A stretch of DNA of 58,279 nucleotides, from the NCBI GenBank assembly GCA_028287065.1, contig JAQBQJ010000128.1:1-58279 (forward strand). The letters are read 5' to 3'. Source of the stretch: Labilithrix sp. GTDB lineage: Bacteria; Myxococcota_A; Polyangia; Polyangiales; Polyangiaceae. The first letter of the stretch is position 1. Each line of letters begins with the position of its first letter. The position numbers and the translations under genes were made by a program. Shown here piece after piece: positions 47,560-56,515 of this stretch. A model generated the notes under the pieces. It did not search any database and was not told the origin of the DNA. It was given only the letters and a program-made list of their open reading frames with translations.

Positions 47560-47706
47560 ATGCTGCTCGACAACCTCTATTCGATGCTCGGCGCAACCGG
47601 TACCGCTTCGATCTTGTTCGGGATTATCGCGTTCGTCGGCATGCCGGCGGCCGCGACGGTCATGTGCCCGAAGAGCGCGTACGTCCGCCTGCAGCGGAGC
47701 CGATGA
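47560..47706 (+). CDS. 48-residue membrane protein
   Basis: Reads MLLDNLYSMLGATGTASILF to a TGA at 47704-47706. AGGAG (47546-47550) is nine bases before the ATG and a promoter lies upstream. One membrane helix (TASILFGIIAFVGMPAAATVM, ~15-35) is followed by a Cys and a basic tail (KSAYVRLQRSR). Its stop abuts the apt stop without a spare base (TGATCA). It is too short for usual gene calling. Function is unknown; size and topology are like small regulators of membrane complexes. Confidence 0.65.
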   Translation: MLLDNLYSMLGATGTASILFGIIAFVGMPAAATVMCPKSAYVRLQRSR

Positions 47707-48252
47707 TCATCCGTAGGCGATGACCGTCTCGATGCGGCGGCCGGGACCGCCCTCGAGGACGCTCCGCCCGTTCAGGAACGCGAGCTCGATGACGAACGCG
47801 TAGGCGACGACCTCGCCGCCCTGGCCCGTGACGAGCTCCGCGGCCGCCTTCGCGGTCCCGCCGGTCGCGAGGACATCGTCGACGACGACGACGCGCGCGC
47901 CCCTCTTGATCGAGTTCTTGTGCATCTCGAGCTCGGCGACGCTGTACTCGGTCTTGTACGAGACCTTGTCGCTCGGCGCCGGGAGCTTGCCCGGCTTGCG
48001 CGCGGGGACGAAGCTCGCGTTCAGGCGCGCCGCGAGCGCGCCGCCGAAGATGAACCCGCGCGCCTCGACGCCCACGATGACGTCGACGTGCTGGCCGATG
48101 AAGCGCTCCGCGATCGAGTCGAGCACGATGTGGAACGCACGCGGCTCGGCGAGGAGCGGCGTGATGTCCTTGAAGAGGATCCCGGGCGTCGGGAAGTCCG
48201 GGATGTCGCGGATCTTGCTCTTTGCGTAGGCGAGCGCGTCGGCCGAAAGCAT
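47707..48252 (-). CDS. apt: Adenine phosphoribosyltransferase
   Basis: 181 residues. Apt converts adenine plus PRPP to AMP in purine salvage. The start DIPDFPTPGILFKDITPLL and the PRPP site VVVVDDVLATGGT (~121-133) match closely, as does GVEARGFIFGGALA. Cytosolic homodimer. Starts 10 bases after the surE stop, so the two nucleotide-metabolism genes are probably one unit. Confidence 0.96.
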   Translation of the reverse strand: MLSADALAYAKSKIRDIPDFPTPGILFKDITPLLAEPRAFHIVLDSIAERFIGQHVDVIVGVEARGFIFGGALAARLNASFVPARKPGKLPAPSDKVSYKTEYSVAELEMHKNSIKRGARVVVVDDVLATGGTAKAAAELVTGQGGEVVAYAFVIELAFLNGRSVLEGGPGRRIETVIAYG

Positions 48253-48262
48253 GATCGGGTTG

Positions 48263-49063
48263 CTACCCGATCGCGCTCGCCGCAGCGATCACTTTGTCCG
48301 CGATGCCGCCGGTATCGGGGCTCGTGAGATCGAGGACGAGCGGCGTGACGCTGGCGAAGCCGTGGTCGTACGCGTCGGTGTCGCTTCCGGGATCGCTCTC
48401 GTGCCGGACGCCCGGACCGCCGAGCCACAGGTACTCGCGCCCGCGTGGGTCCCTGCGGAAGTCGATGACCTCTTCGTAGAGGCGGGCGCCGAGGCGCGTC
48501 TTCTTGATCTGACCGTTCCACTCGAGCGGGACGTTGAGGTTGAGCAGCGGCGTGTTCCGCACCACCGAAGGACCGGGCCGCACACCGGCGCCGAGGGTGC
48601 CGGCGGTGGCTTCGTAGAGCGCGCGGGCGAGCCGCGACGTGAGCGCGGCCACGCGAGCCTGGTCCGCCTTCACGTGCGCGCTCGCGGCGATCGCCGGGAT
48701 GCCGCGGAGCGCGCCCTCACGCGCGGCCGCGATGGTCCCCGAGTAGAACGCGTCCTGGCCGAGGTTGAGGCCGCGGTTGATCCCCGAGCACACGAGGTCG
48801 GGCCAGCGCGGCAGGAAGCGCGTCTCGGCGTGGAGCGCGACGTACACGCAATCGGCGGGCGTGCCGTCGATCGCGTACACGCTGGGCTCGACCGTGCGCG
48901 TACGAAGCGGGCGATGAAGGCTGAGCGAGTGGCTCGTTGCGCTCTGCTCCGTCTCCGGCGCGACCACGACCACGTCCGCCCAGCCGAGGAGAGCATCCCG
49001 CAGCGCGCGGATCCCGGTGCTGTAGAAACCGTCGTCGTTGGAGACGAGCACGAGAGGTCGCAT
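48263..49063 (-). CDS. surE: 5'/3'-nucleotidase SurE
   Basis: 266 residues. The metal-binding start LVSNDDGFYSTGI and the later SGINRGLNLGQDAFYSGTIAAAREG match SurE, a survival protein that dephosphorylates nucleoside monophosphates and short oligonucleotides. It ends before the apt start. Divergent from the oligopeptidase gene, 44 bases away. Confidence 0.93.
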   Translation of the reverse strand: MRPLVLVSNDDGFYSTGIRALRDALLGWADVVVVAPETEQSATSHSLSLHRPLRTRTVEPSVYAIDGTPADCVYVALHAETRFLPRWPDLVCSGINRGLNLGQDAFYSGTIAAAREGALRGIPAIAASAHVKADQARVAALTSRLARALYEATAGTLGAGVRPGPSVVRNTPLLNLNVPLEWNGQIKKTRLGARLYEEVIDFRRDPRGREYLWLGGPGVRHESDPGSDTDAYDHGFASVTPLVLDLTSPDTGGIADKVIAAASAIG

Positions 49064-49107
49064 CGTTCGTGGCGCGCACGTTACCACGCGAATATGCTGC
49101 GCCCCAC

Positions 49108-51357
49108 ATGTTGCGCGCCCCCATTGTCGTGCTCGGTCGCGGCCGGCTCGCCGCGCTCGCTGCCTTCCTCGGAGCAGCGTGCGCCGCAGCGTGCGGCGAG
49201 CCGGCCGCGATCGCGGTTCCCCCCGTGACCGTCGCGTCCCCGTCGCAGGTTCGCCTGGGCGGAGGAGCAGATGAGAGCCCGAGGACGAAGAAGGGCGATC
49301 TCGTCGAGACCCTCCATGGGGTTCGTGTCGCCGATCCGTATCGCTGGCTCGAGGACGCGGACTCCGCGGACGTGCGCGCGTGGACCGACCAGCAGAACGC
49401 GCACACGCGGAAGGTGCTCGACGCGCTCGCCGGCCGCGAAGCCCTGCGCGGTCAGGTGAAGGACCTGCTGCAGATCGGCTACGTGAGCTCGCCCTCGGTG
49501 CGGACCACGAAGGCCGGCACGCTGCGGTATTTCCATACGAAGCGCGAAGGCGCGCAGAACCAGCCGACCCTCTACGTCCGTGACGGCGTGAGCGGCAAGG
49601 ACAAGGTCCTCGTCGATGCATCGTCGCTGTCCGAGGACGGCACGACCGCGCTCGACTGGTGGTTCGCGTCGCGCGACGGCGCGCTGCTGGCATGGGGCCG
49701 CAGCGAGTCCGGCAGCGAAGAGAGCACGCTCTACGTGCGTGACGTCGGCACGGGCAAGGACCTCCCGGACAAGATCGAGCACACGCGTCATGCGTCCGTC
49801 GCATGGCTGCCCGACGGCAAGAGCTTCTACTACTCGCGCTACCCCGAGGCCGGCAGCGTCCCGCCCGGCGACGAGAAGTACTTCTCGAAGATCTTCCTCC
49901 ACGTCCTCGGTCAGGATCCGAAGACCGACAAGATGGTGTTCGGCGACGGTCGCGAGAAGACCGACACGCCGATCGTCGTCATCTCGCCCGACGGTCGCTG
50001 GCTCGTGGTGCGCGTGCACATGGGCTGGGACAAGAGCGAGGTCTGGATGAAGGACCTCTCGAAGGGCGACCCCGGCGCGACCACCGGCTGGATAGCGGTC
50101 GCGAAGGACGCCGCCGCGGTGTTCGAGCCGATCCCGCGCAACGATCGTCTGTTCATCCAGACGAACGACGGCGCGCCTCGCTACAAGCTCTACGCCGTCG
50201 AGTACGAAAAGCCGGAGCGCGCGGCGTGGAAGGAGATCCTGCCCGAGGGTCAGGACGTGCTCGACGACGTCACGATCCTCAAGAACGAGATCGTGACGAC
50301 GTACATGCACGAGGCCGCGACGCGCATCGAGCGCTTCGGTCTCGACGGCAAGACGCACGGCGCCGTCGCGCTCCCGTCGATCGGGACGGCGAGCGTGAGC
50401 GGAGCGTGGGACGGCGAAGAGGCGTTCGTCTCGTTCACGTCGTACGTGGTGCCGGCGCAGGTGCATCGCGTCGATCTGCGTCCTCGCGCGCCCGGCGTTC
50501 CCGCCGCGAAGCTCGAGCCCTGGGAGAAGGTCGGCGCGAAGTTCCAGGCGAACGACATCGAGGTCGAGCGCCTCTACGCCGTGTCGAAGGACGGCACGCG
50601 CGTGCCGATGTTCGTGATCGCGAAGAAGGGGATGAAGCGCGACGGGACGAACCCGACCATTCTCTACGGCTACGGCGGGTTCAACGTGAACCAGACGCCC
50701 GGCTTCAGCGCGCGTGCGCTCGCGAGCGTGAACCGCGGCGCGGTGTGGGTCACCGCGATCCTGCGCGGCGGCGGCGAGCTCGGCGAGGACTGGCACAAGG
50801 CCGGCATGCTCGAGAAGAAGCAGAACGTGTTCGACGACTTCGTGGCGTGCGCCGAGACCGTCGTGAACGAGAAGATCACGAGCCCCGAGCGCCTCGGGAT
50901 CATCGGCGGCTCGAACGGCGGCCTGCTCGTCGCCGCCGCCGTCACGCAGCGTCCCGAGCTGTTCCGCGCCGGCCTGTCGCTCGTGCCGCTGACCGACATG
51001 CTCCGCTACCACCGCTTCCGCATCGCGAAGCTATGGGTGCCGGAGTACGGCGATCCGGAGAAGGCGGCCGACTTCAAGTTCCTCCACGCGTACTCGCCGT
51101 ACCACCGCGTCCGCGACGGCCAGCGCTACCCGTCGATGCTCTTCACGACGGCGGAGAGCGACTCGCGCGTCGATCCGATGCACGCACGCAAGATGGCGGC
51201 GCGCATGCAGGCGGCGCAGGAGGACCCGTCGCGACCGATCCTCATCCGGGTCGAGACGAAGGCCGGTCACGGCGCAGGCAAGCCCGTGAGCAAGCTCGCC
51301 GACGAGCTCGCCGACGAGCTGTCGTTCCTGCTCCACGAGCTCGGCGTCACGCTCTGA
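49108..51357 (+). CDS. Exported prolyl oligopeptidase
   Basis: 749 residues; TATGCT box nine bases before the ATG. A signal peptide or lipoprotein leader (ALAAFLGAACAAACG) precedes an S9A family enzyme: N-terminal propeller (~90-470) and catalytic domain with Ser602 in GGSNGG, Asp689 in DSRVD and His721 in GHGAGK. These enzymes cut short peptides after Pro. The leader would place it outside the cytosol, unusual but known for myxobacterial members. Confidence 0.93.
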   Translation: MLRAPIVVLGRGRLAALAAFLGAACAAACGEPAAIAVPPVTVASPSQVRLGGGADESPRTKKGDLVETLHGVRVADPYRWLEDADSADVRAWTDQQNAHTRKVLDALAGREALRGQVKDLLQIGYVSSPSVRTTKAGTLRYFHTKREGAQNQPTLYVRDGVSGKDKVLVDASSLSEDGTTALDWWFASRDGALLAWGRSESGSEESTLYVRDVGTGKDLPDKIEHTRHASVAWLPDGKSFYYSRYPEAGSVPPGDEKYFSKIFLHVLGQDPKTDKMVFGDGREKTDTPIVVISPDGRWLVVRVHMGWDKSEVWMKDLSKGDPGATTGWIAVAKDAAAVFEPIPRNDRLFIQTNDGAPRYKLYAVEYEKPERAAWKEILPEGQDVLDDVTILKNEIVTTYMHEAATRIERFGLDGKTHGAVALPSIGTASVSGAWDGEEAFVSFTSYVVPAQVHRVDLRPRAPGVPAAKLEPWEKVGAKFQANDIEVERLYAVSKDGTRVPMFVIAKKGMKRDGTNPTILYGYGGFNVNQTPGFSARALASVNRGAVWVTAILRGGGELGEDWHKAGMLEKKQNVFDDFVACAETVVNEKITSPERLGIIGGSNGGLLVAAAVTQRPELFRAGLSLVPLTDMLRYHRFRIAKLWVPEYGDPEKAADFKFLHAYSPYHRVRDGQRYPSMLFTTAESDSRVDPMHARKMAARMQAAQEDPSRPILIRVETKAGHGAGKPVSKLADELADELSFLLHELGVTL

Positions 51358-51433
51358 GCGCGGACGCATTGTAAACATCGACGATACGGTTTCGTTCGGA
51401 TCATATCGATTCACGTGAGCGCAGGGCGGCGTC

Positions 51434-52213
51434 ATGGTGCCCTCCATGAAGCCGCTCACGCTCTCTTCCGACGTACGCGACGCAGGCCGCCGCGATTTCC
51501 TCGCCTGGATGCTCGCCGTCCCCGCGCTCGCCGGGTGCACCGTCGCCTCGCAAGAGAGCGCGCCCGACCATGCCGGCGCGCCCGGTGCCGCGCCCGCCGG
51601 AGCGACCGAGGCCGCGAACGACGGTCACGACGCCGACGACGGCGACGTCGCGATGACCGAGGACGAGTGGCGCTCGTGCAGCGCGACGACGCGCGACGCG
51701 GAAGGCCCGTACTTCGAGCCGGCAGCGCCGATGCGGCCTTCCGCGATCGCGGACGCGGACGAGCCCGGCGTCCGGCTGCGCGTCGAAGGTCGCCTCTACG
51801 GGCCGGACTGTCGCACGCCGCTGAAGGGCTACGTGATCGATCTGTGGCAGGCCGATGCCGAGGGGAACTACTACGACGCCGCGAGCTCCGCCTTCCGCCT
51901 GCGCGGCAAGGTCGTGACCGACAGCCTCGGGCGTTATCGCTTCGAGACGATCATGCCGGCGCGCTACGGCGACGCCGCGGGCATCCGGCCCGCGCACATC
52001 CATGCGAAGATCCTCACGCCGCAGCGCAACTCGCTGCTCACGACGCAGCTCTACTTCGCCGGCGATCCGTACCTCGGTCAGGCGGACTACTGCACGCGCG
52101 CGCGGACGTGCAACTCGGGCGATCCCAAGCGCGCCCTGAAGCTCGTCGACGCGGTCGTGAGCGGCAAGGCCGGGAAGCGCGCGACGTTCGACGCGTTCCT
52201 CTCGCGGACGTGA
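51434..52213 (+). CDS. Exported intradiol ring-cleavage dioxygenase
   Basis: 259 residues. The leader has twin Arg (GRRDFLAWMLAVPALAGC, ~18-35) with a possible lipid Cys35, so export by Tat is likely. The iron ligand pattern is present: Tyr in NYYDA, Tyr in GRYRFETIMP and two His in HIHAKI. The family opens catechol-like rings between hydroxyls. It is shorter than catechol 1,2-dioxygenase and resembles surface intradiol enzymes of unknown substrate. A box at 52236-52244 after it is shared with the next gene's operator. Confidence 0.85.
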   Translation: MVPSMKPLTLSSDVRDAGRRDFLAWMLAVPALAGCTVASQESAPDHAGAPGAAPAGATEAANDGHDADDGDVAMTEDEWRSCSATTRDAEGPYFEPAAPMRPSAIADADEPGVRLRVEGRLYGPDCRTPLKGYVIDLWQADAEGNYYDAASSAFRLRGKVVTDSLGRYRFETIMPARYGDAAGIRPAHIHAKILTPQRNSLLTTQLYFAGDPYLGQADYCTRARTCNSGDPKRALKLVDAVVSGKAGKRATFDAFLSRT

Positions 52214-52235
52214 AGGCACGCCTCACGCCTGAGGT

Positions 52236-52244
52236 ACTGAACAG
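52236..52244. promoter_or_regulatory. Outlying half-operator ACTGAACAG
   Basis: ACTGAACAG is the reverse complement of CTGTTCAGT at 52311-52319, 75 bases further on. Two such sites are consistent with a DNA loop or with control of both neighbouring genes. Confidence 0.45.
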
Positions 52245-52302
52245 ATGGATCCGTAACGATCTCCGCGATCTCCAAGTGCCCGTAAAAAATCGACATCATT
52301 AG

Positions 52303-52331
52303 TTGGACGTCTGTTCAGTGCTGAACATAAT
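52303..52331 (+). promoter_or_regulatory. Promoter of the wHTH gene with built-in operator
   Basis: TTGGAC (52303-52308), exact 17-base spacer, CATAAT (52326-52331), then seven bases to the ATG at 52339. TGTTCAG-TG-CTGAACA (52312-52327), a perfect 7+7 inverted repeat, fills the spacer up to the -10. This is the arrangement of an autorepressed promoter. Confidence 0.7.
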
Positions 52332-52338
52332 GGCATCC

Positions 52339-52650
52339 ATGAGCACCGAGATCGCCGTCCTCCGCGCCCTGCTTCGTCTCTCTCGCCGTCGCACCCCCGC
52401 GACCTTCGCCGACCTCGTCGAGCGCGTCGGCGCCGACGCCTCCGAGGTCCAGCGTGCCCTCGGAGCGCTCGCGCGCTCGCAGCTCGTCCAGCGCAGCGGC
52501 GAGTCCGCGCGCCTCTCGATGGCCGGTCTCGCGATCGCCGTCGCCGCCGCCGCCAACACGCGTCGCGCGAAGACCGTCGCGCGTCCTCAGCGTCCGGCAG
52601 CGCGCGTCATCGCGATCTCGCGCAGCGTTCGTCGTCATCGCGCAGCGTGA
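52339..52650 (+). CDS. Small winged-helix DNA-binding protein
   Basis: 103 residues from the ATG at 52339, chosen because the CATAAT box is seven bases upstream; earlier in-frame starts exist at 52330 and 52303. A compact wHTH (IAVLRALLRLSRRRTPATFADLVERVGADASEVQRALGALARSQLVQR) and a basic tail. No sensor domain. It is probably an autoregulator of its own promoter; the dioxygenase could be a second target. It ends one base before the convergent lipoprotein stop. Confidence 0.75.
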   Translation: MSTEIAVLRALLRLSRRRTPATFADLVERVGADASEVQRALGALARSQLVQRSGESARLSMAGLAIAVAAAANTRRAKTVARPQRPAARVIAISRSVRRHRAA

Positions 52651-52651
52651 G

Positions 52652-53479
52652 TCACGGCGCTGCGTCCTTGTTCGGCTTCTCGATCTTCTCGACCTGCACG
52701 CGCGCCGACACGATCGACTCGGGCGGCGAGATTCCATGGAGCGGCAGCTCCGCATTGATCACGTACTCGCCCGCGGGCAGCGGAATCGGTGCGGTCTTCG
52801 GGACGAAGCGGTGCCCCGCATCGTCCCGCGTGATCGGGCCGGGTGTCGGAATGCGCAGCGCCCACCACGTGAACGTGTGCGTCAGCTTCCCTCCGGGTCG
52901 CAGCCGAACGCGCATCAGGCGAGGCACCGGGCTTGCGCCTCGCTCCAGGCCGGGGCTCGACACGCTCGGCAGACCATCCACCGGGTGCTCGTGCGCATCG
53001 AGCGTCCGCAGCGGCAGCGCGAGCCGATAGATGTCCGGCTCGACGGTGCCCGATCCCACGGGCTTCGGCTCGGGCACGCCCGCCAGCCTCGACCAATCCG
53101 GTCGTGGTGACGAGCTCGGCGGCGTTGCTTCGAAGACGAGCACGGCCTCGGTCGACGCCGTGTTCGTGATCGCGAGGCGGAAGATCGACGTGCCCCCGGC
53201 GATCACGGAAGGCGCGTCCGGCTTGAGCTCGATCACGAGGTGCTTCATCCCATCGCGTGTCGTCTCCTCCGCGTGCGCGACGACGCACGTCGGATCTCCG
53301 TCGATCGCCTCGATCGCACCGGTACGCGCGCAGCCCTCGGGAGGCGGCGGCACGTAGAGCGGAGCCGCGCTCACGTCGGACCGCGCCGGCGCGGGCGGTG
53401 GCGTGGCCGGGCTATCGCAGCCGGCCGCTCCGCATGCGGCGCAGAGAATCAGGCCGGCGATCTCAGAGAACCTCATCAT
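52652..53479 (-). CDS. Lipoprotein of unknown function
   Basis: 275 residues. Lipobox ends at Cys21 (AACGAAGC, with Cys16 an alternative). Pro-rich linker, then a beta-sandwich-type domain (IFRLAITNTASTEAVLVFEATPP) and a loop rich in Pro. No catalytic motif. Divergent from the MutS-like gene by 27 bases with overlapping -10-like elements (TACCAT on minus, TAGAC on plus). Confidence 0.7.
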   Translation of the reverse strand: MMRFSEIAGLILCAACGAAGCDSPATPPPAPARSDVSAAPLYVPPPPEGCARTGAIEAIDGDPTCVVAHAEETTRDGMKHLVIELKPDAPSVIAGGTSIFRLAITNTASTEAVLVFEATPPSSSPRPDWSRLAGVPEPKPVGSGTVEPDIYRLALPLRTLDAHEHPVDGLPSVSSPGLERGASPVPRLMRVRLRPGGKLTHTFTWWALRIPTPGPITRDDAGHRFVPKTAPIPLPAGEYVINAELPLHGISPPESIVSARVQVEKIEKPNKDAAP

Positions 53480-53506
53480 GCAGCGCGCCCATGGTAGACG
53501 TCCGTC

Positions 53507-55396
53507 GTGCCCAGCACGACGTCGCCGGACGCAAAACCGCAAGAGATCCACCAGGCTGCGCTGAAGGCGCGGAGCGAGGTCGTCGCGTCGCTCGAGGCTC
53601 GCGCGAACGTCATCGCCACGGCTCGGCTCGTCGTCTTCGGCGGCGCGATCGCGCTGCTCGCGGCGATCGTGTTCGCGCATCTGCCGTCGAACACGTGGCT
53701 CGGCGTCGTGGGGCTCGTGCTCGCGTTCGGCGTGCTGGTCGTGGTGCACGCGCGGGTCCACGAGGCGAAGGAGCGCAAGGTCGCGGCGGTCCGGTTCCAC
53801 GAGCGCGCGCTGGCGCGCATGGCCGGGAAATGGCGGGCGTTCACGTCGATCGGCGAGAAGTGGGCGGTCGACACGCATCCGTACGCGGGCGACCTCGACG
53901 TCTTCGGGAAGGCGTCGCTCTTCCAGCTCCTCGACGCGACGTCGACGCGCTTCGGCGAAGAGGTGCTCGCGCGGTGGCTCTCCGGCGACGCCGCGACGCC
54001 CGTCGCAGGCGACGGAGCGCCGGACTTCGCCGAGGCGATCCGTGCGCGACAGGCTGCGGTGAAGGATCTCGCGCCGCGCGTCGCCGTGCGCGAGGAGCTC
54101 GCGGTCGTCGGAAGCCTGCTCGACGAAGGCAAGCCCGACCCGCGCCCGTTCGTGATGTGGGCGGGCCAGTCGGGTGCGGCGCAGAGCAAGGGGCTGCCCG
54201 GGAGCCTGCGGATCGTCGCGGTGCTGATGCCGGTGCTCACGATCGGTACCGCGGTCCTTGCCTCGATCGGTCTCGTCCCGCGCGCGGCGTTCATCCTCCC
54301 GTTCGCGCTCTGCATCGTGATCCTCGCGTCGCTGCGTCCGCGCCTCGCGCCGAACCTCGAGGCCGCATCGTCGAAGGAGACGGCGCTCTCCCGGTACGCG
54401 GGCATGCTCGCGATCCTCGAGAACGAGCCGTTCGAGGCGCCCGCGCTCGTCGCTCTGCAGAAGCGCCTGCGTGAGAGCGGCGCCTCCGCCACGAAGGAGA
54501 TGGCCTCGCTCTCGCGCATCGTCGGCTTCCTCGACGCGCGCAACAACGAGGTGTTCCGCTTCTTCATCGGCCCGATGCTCATGTGGGATCTGTGGTGCGC
54601 GCTCGCGCTCGATCGCTGGCGTGCGCGGGCGGGCCGCGTGGCGTTCGGCTGGTTCCGAGCGCTCGCCGAGCTCGAGGCGCTCGCGTCGCTCGCGGGCTTC
54701 GCGTTCGAACGGCCCGATCACACGTTCCCGGAGATCGTCCCGGAGGCGACGTTCGAGGCCGTGACGCTCGGGCATCCGCTGATCGAGGCGGAAAAGCGCG
54801 TGTCGAACGACGTGAGCGTCGCGGGCCCGGGCTACGCGCTCGTCGTGACGGGCTCGAACATGTCGGGCAAGAGCACGCTGCTACGCGCGATGGGGATCAA
54901 CGTGGTGCTCGCGAATGCGGGCGCGCCGGTGTGCGCGAAATCCATGCGCGTCGGTCGCATCGTGGTCGCGACGAGCATGCGTGTGTCGGACTCGCTCGAC
55001 GAGGGAACGAGCCGCTTCTACGCCGAGCTGAAGAAGCTGAAGCTCGTGCTCGATCTCGCGCGCAAGTCGAAGAAGTCGAACGCCGCGGAGGGCACGGTGC
55101 TGTTCCTGCTCGACGAGATCCTCCACGGCACGAACACGCGCGAGCGGCTCATCGGCGCGCGCGCGATCCTCCGCGAGCTCCTCGCGCAAGGCGCGATGGG
55201 CGCGGTGTCGACGCACGACCTCGGCCTCGGCGATCTCGAGACGGAGATGCCCGAGCACGTCCGCAACGTCCACTTCGAGGAGCAAGTGAACGGCGACGTG
55301 ATGACGTTCGACTACAAGCTGCGGAAGGGCATCGTGCAGAGCTCGAACGCGCTGCGCTTGATGAAGATCGTCGGTCTCGACGTCGTCGAGGGCTGA
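53507..55396 (+). CDS. Membrane-anchored MutS homologue
   Basis: 629 residues; GTG start. The C-terminal ~200 residues are a full MutS ATPase: Walker A TGSNMSGKST (~448-457), Walker B LFLLDEILHGTNT and the VSTHD switch. The middle resembles MutS lever/clamp helices (domains III-IV). Unlike MutS or MutS2 there is no mismatch-binding or Smr domain and it has two hydrophobic stretches (~38-75 and ~229-278), giving about four membrane helices. Such membrane MutS proteins are known but uncharacterised. Role is unlikely to be standard mismatch repair. Confidence 0.9.
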   Translation: MPSTTSPDAKPQEIHQAALKARSEVVASLEARANVIATARLVVFGGAIALLAAIVFAHLPSNTWLGVVGLVLAFGVLVVVHARVHEAKERKVAAVRFHERALARMAGKWRAFTSIGEKWAVDTHPYAGDLDVFGKASLFQLLDATSTRFGEEVLARWLSGDAATPVAGDGAPDFAEAIRARQAAVKDLAPRVAVREELAVVGSLLDEGKPDPRPFVMWAGQSGAAQSKGLPGSLRIVAVLMPVLTIGTAVLASIGLVPRAAFILPFALCIVILASLRPRLAPNLEAASSKETALSRYAGMLAILENEPFEAPALVALQKRLRESGASATKEMASLSRIVGFLDARNNEVFRFFIGPMLMWDLWCALALDRWRARAGRVAFGWFRALAELEALASLAGFAFERPDHTFPEIVPEATFEAVTLGHPLIEAEKRVSNDVSVAGPGYALVVTGSNMSGKSTLLRAMGINVVLANAGAPVCAKSMRVGRIVVATSMRVSDSLDEGTSRFYAELKKLKLVLDLARKSKKSNAAEGTVLFLLDEILHGTNTRERLIGARAILRELLAQGAMGAVSTHDLGLGDLETEMPEHVRNVHFEEQVNGDVMTFDYKLRKGIVQSSNALRLMKIVGLDVVEG

Positions 55397-55409
55397 GGGC
55401 CTTAGCGGA

Positions 55410-56414
55410 TCAGCCGCCGATGCCGCGCATCGAGACGTCGGCCGCGCTCGATTCGGTACATCCTTTGAACGACTCGCCGTCGGGCTTCATCGTCCAGGCG
55501 TCGGCGACCGCGTTCGCGACCGCGTTCGCGTCGCCGTCGCGCGCCATGCTCGCAGCCGAGAGCCCGTCGTTCGTCGCGAGGCACGGACGCAGCATCCCGT
55601 CGCTCGCGACCCGCAGGCGGTCGCAGCCCTTGCAGTAGGTGTCGCTCGTGCCGGTGATGAAGCCGACCTTCTTGGTCGCGTCGTGACGCGCGAGCAGGTA
55701 GCGCGCCGGCCCGCGGTCCTTCTCGCGCTCCGCTTCGCCGCTCGTGAGCAGATGCGCGAGGCGCGCGCGCATCTCGTTCGCCGTGACGACGCGATCCTTC
55801 AGGTTCGCGCCTTCGCCGATCGCCATCACCTCGAGGAGCCGCGGGACGATCCCTCGCGCCCACGACCACTGGACGAGGTCCTCGAGCTCGGCGTCGTTCT
55901 CGTCCTCGACGATGACCGCGTTCAGCTTGATCTCGTCGAAGCCGGCCGCGAGCGCCGCATCGACGCCGCGGAGCACGACGTCGAGACGCCCGCCGCGCGT
56001 CATGCGTGCAAAGCGACCCGCATCGAGGCTGTCGAGCGAAATGTTCACGCGCCGTAGCCCGGCGTCGCGCAGCGGCTTCGCGAGCTTCTCGAGGCGCGTC
56101 GCGTTCGTGGTGACCGCCACGTCGTCGAGGCCCAGCGTGTCGAGGAAGCGCACGACCGGGACGACGTCGCGATGCAGGAGCGGCTCGCCGCCCGTGAGCC
56201 GCACGCGCCGGACGCCCGCCGTGACGAGGCCGCGGACCATCGTCTGCCACGCCTCGAGATCGAGCCGCTCGTCGAGGTAGCCGTCGTGCCTGTGAGGCCG
56301 GCAGTAGATGCACGCGAGGTCACACCGGTCCGTCAGCGACAGGCGCACGGAGCGCGGTCGCTGCACGGCAGCCTCCGGGCTCGACCGTGTCTGCAGGACG
56401 GGGAGTGCGTACAT
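55410..56414 (-). CDS. moaA: GTP 3',8-cyclase
   Basis: 334 residues. MoaA makes the first molybdenum-cofactor intermediate from GTP. Radical-SAM cluster cysteines 31, 35 and 38 (CDLACIYC), SAM-site GGEP, the C-terminal cluster in YCKGCDRLRVASDGMLRPC and the terminal GG (RGIGG) required for activity are present. Starts 101 bases from the mogA start, divergently. Convergent with the MutS-like gene 13 bases away. Confidence 0.96.
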   Translation of the reverse strand: MYALPVLQTRSSPEAAVQRPRSVRLSLTDRCDLACIYCRPHRHDGYLDERLDLEAWQTMVRGLVTAGVRRVRLTGGEPLLHRDVVPVVRFLDTLGLDDVAVTTNATRLEKLAKPLRDAGLRRVNISLDSLDAGRFARMTRGGRLDVVLRGVDAALAAGFDEIKLNAVIVEDENDAELEDLVQWSWARGIVPRLLEVMAIGEGANLKDRVVTANEMRARLAHLLTSGEAEREKDRGPARYLLARHDATKKVGFITGTSDTYCKGCDRLRVASDGMLRPCLATNDGLSAASMARDGDANAVANAVADAWTMKPDGESFKGCTESSAADVSMRGIGG

Positions 56415-56515
56415 GCGAGAGGACCAATGATAGCGGAAATCGCGAGGTCCTCGGCACTACGACGCGAGCAGGCTCGTGGTTTCGGTCGCCCGCGACTGCG
56501 AGTAGCATCCGCCGC

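Noticed and set aside
56415-56515. Moco riboswitch between moaA and mogA
   Set aside because: The gap is 101 bases and shows no long multi-stem structure with the conserved moco core; it holds two -10 boxes for divergent genes.
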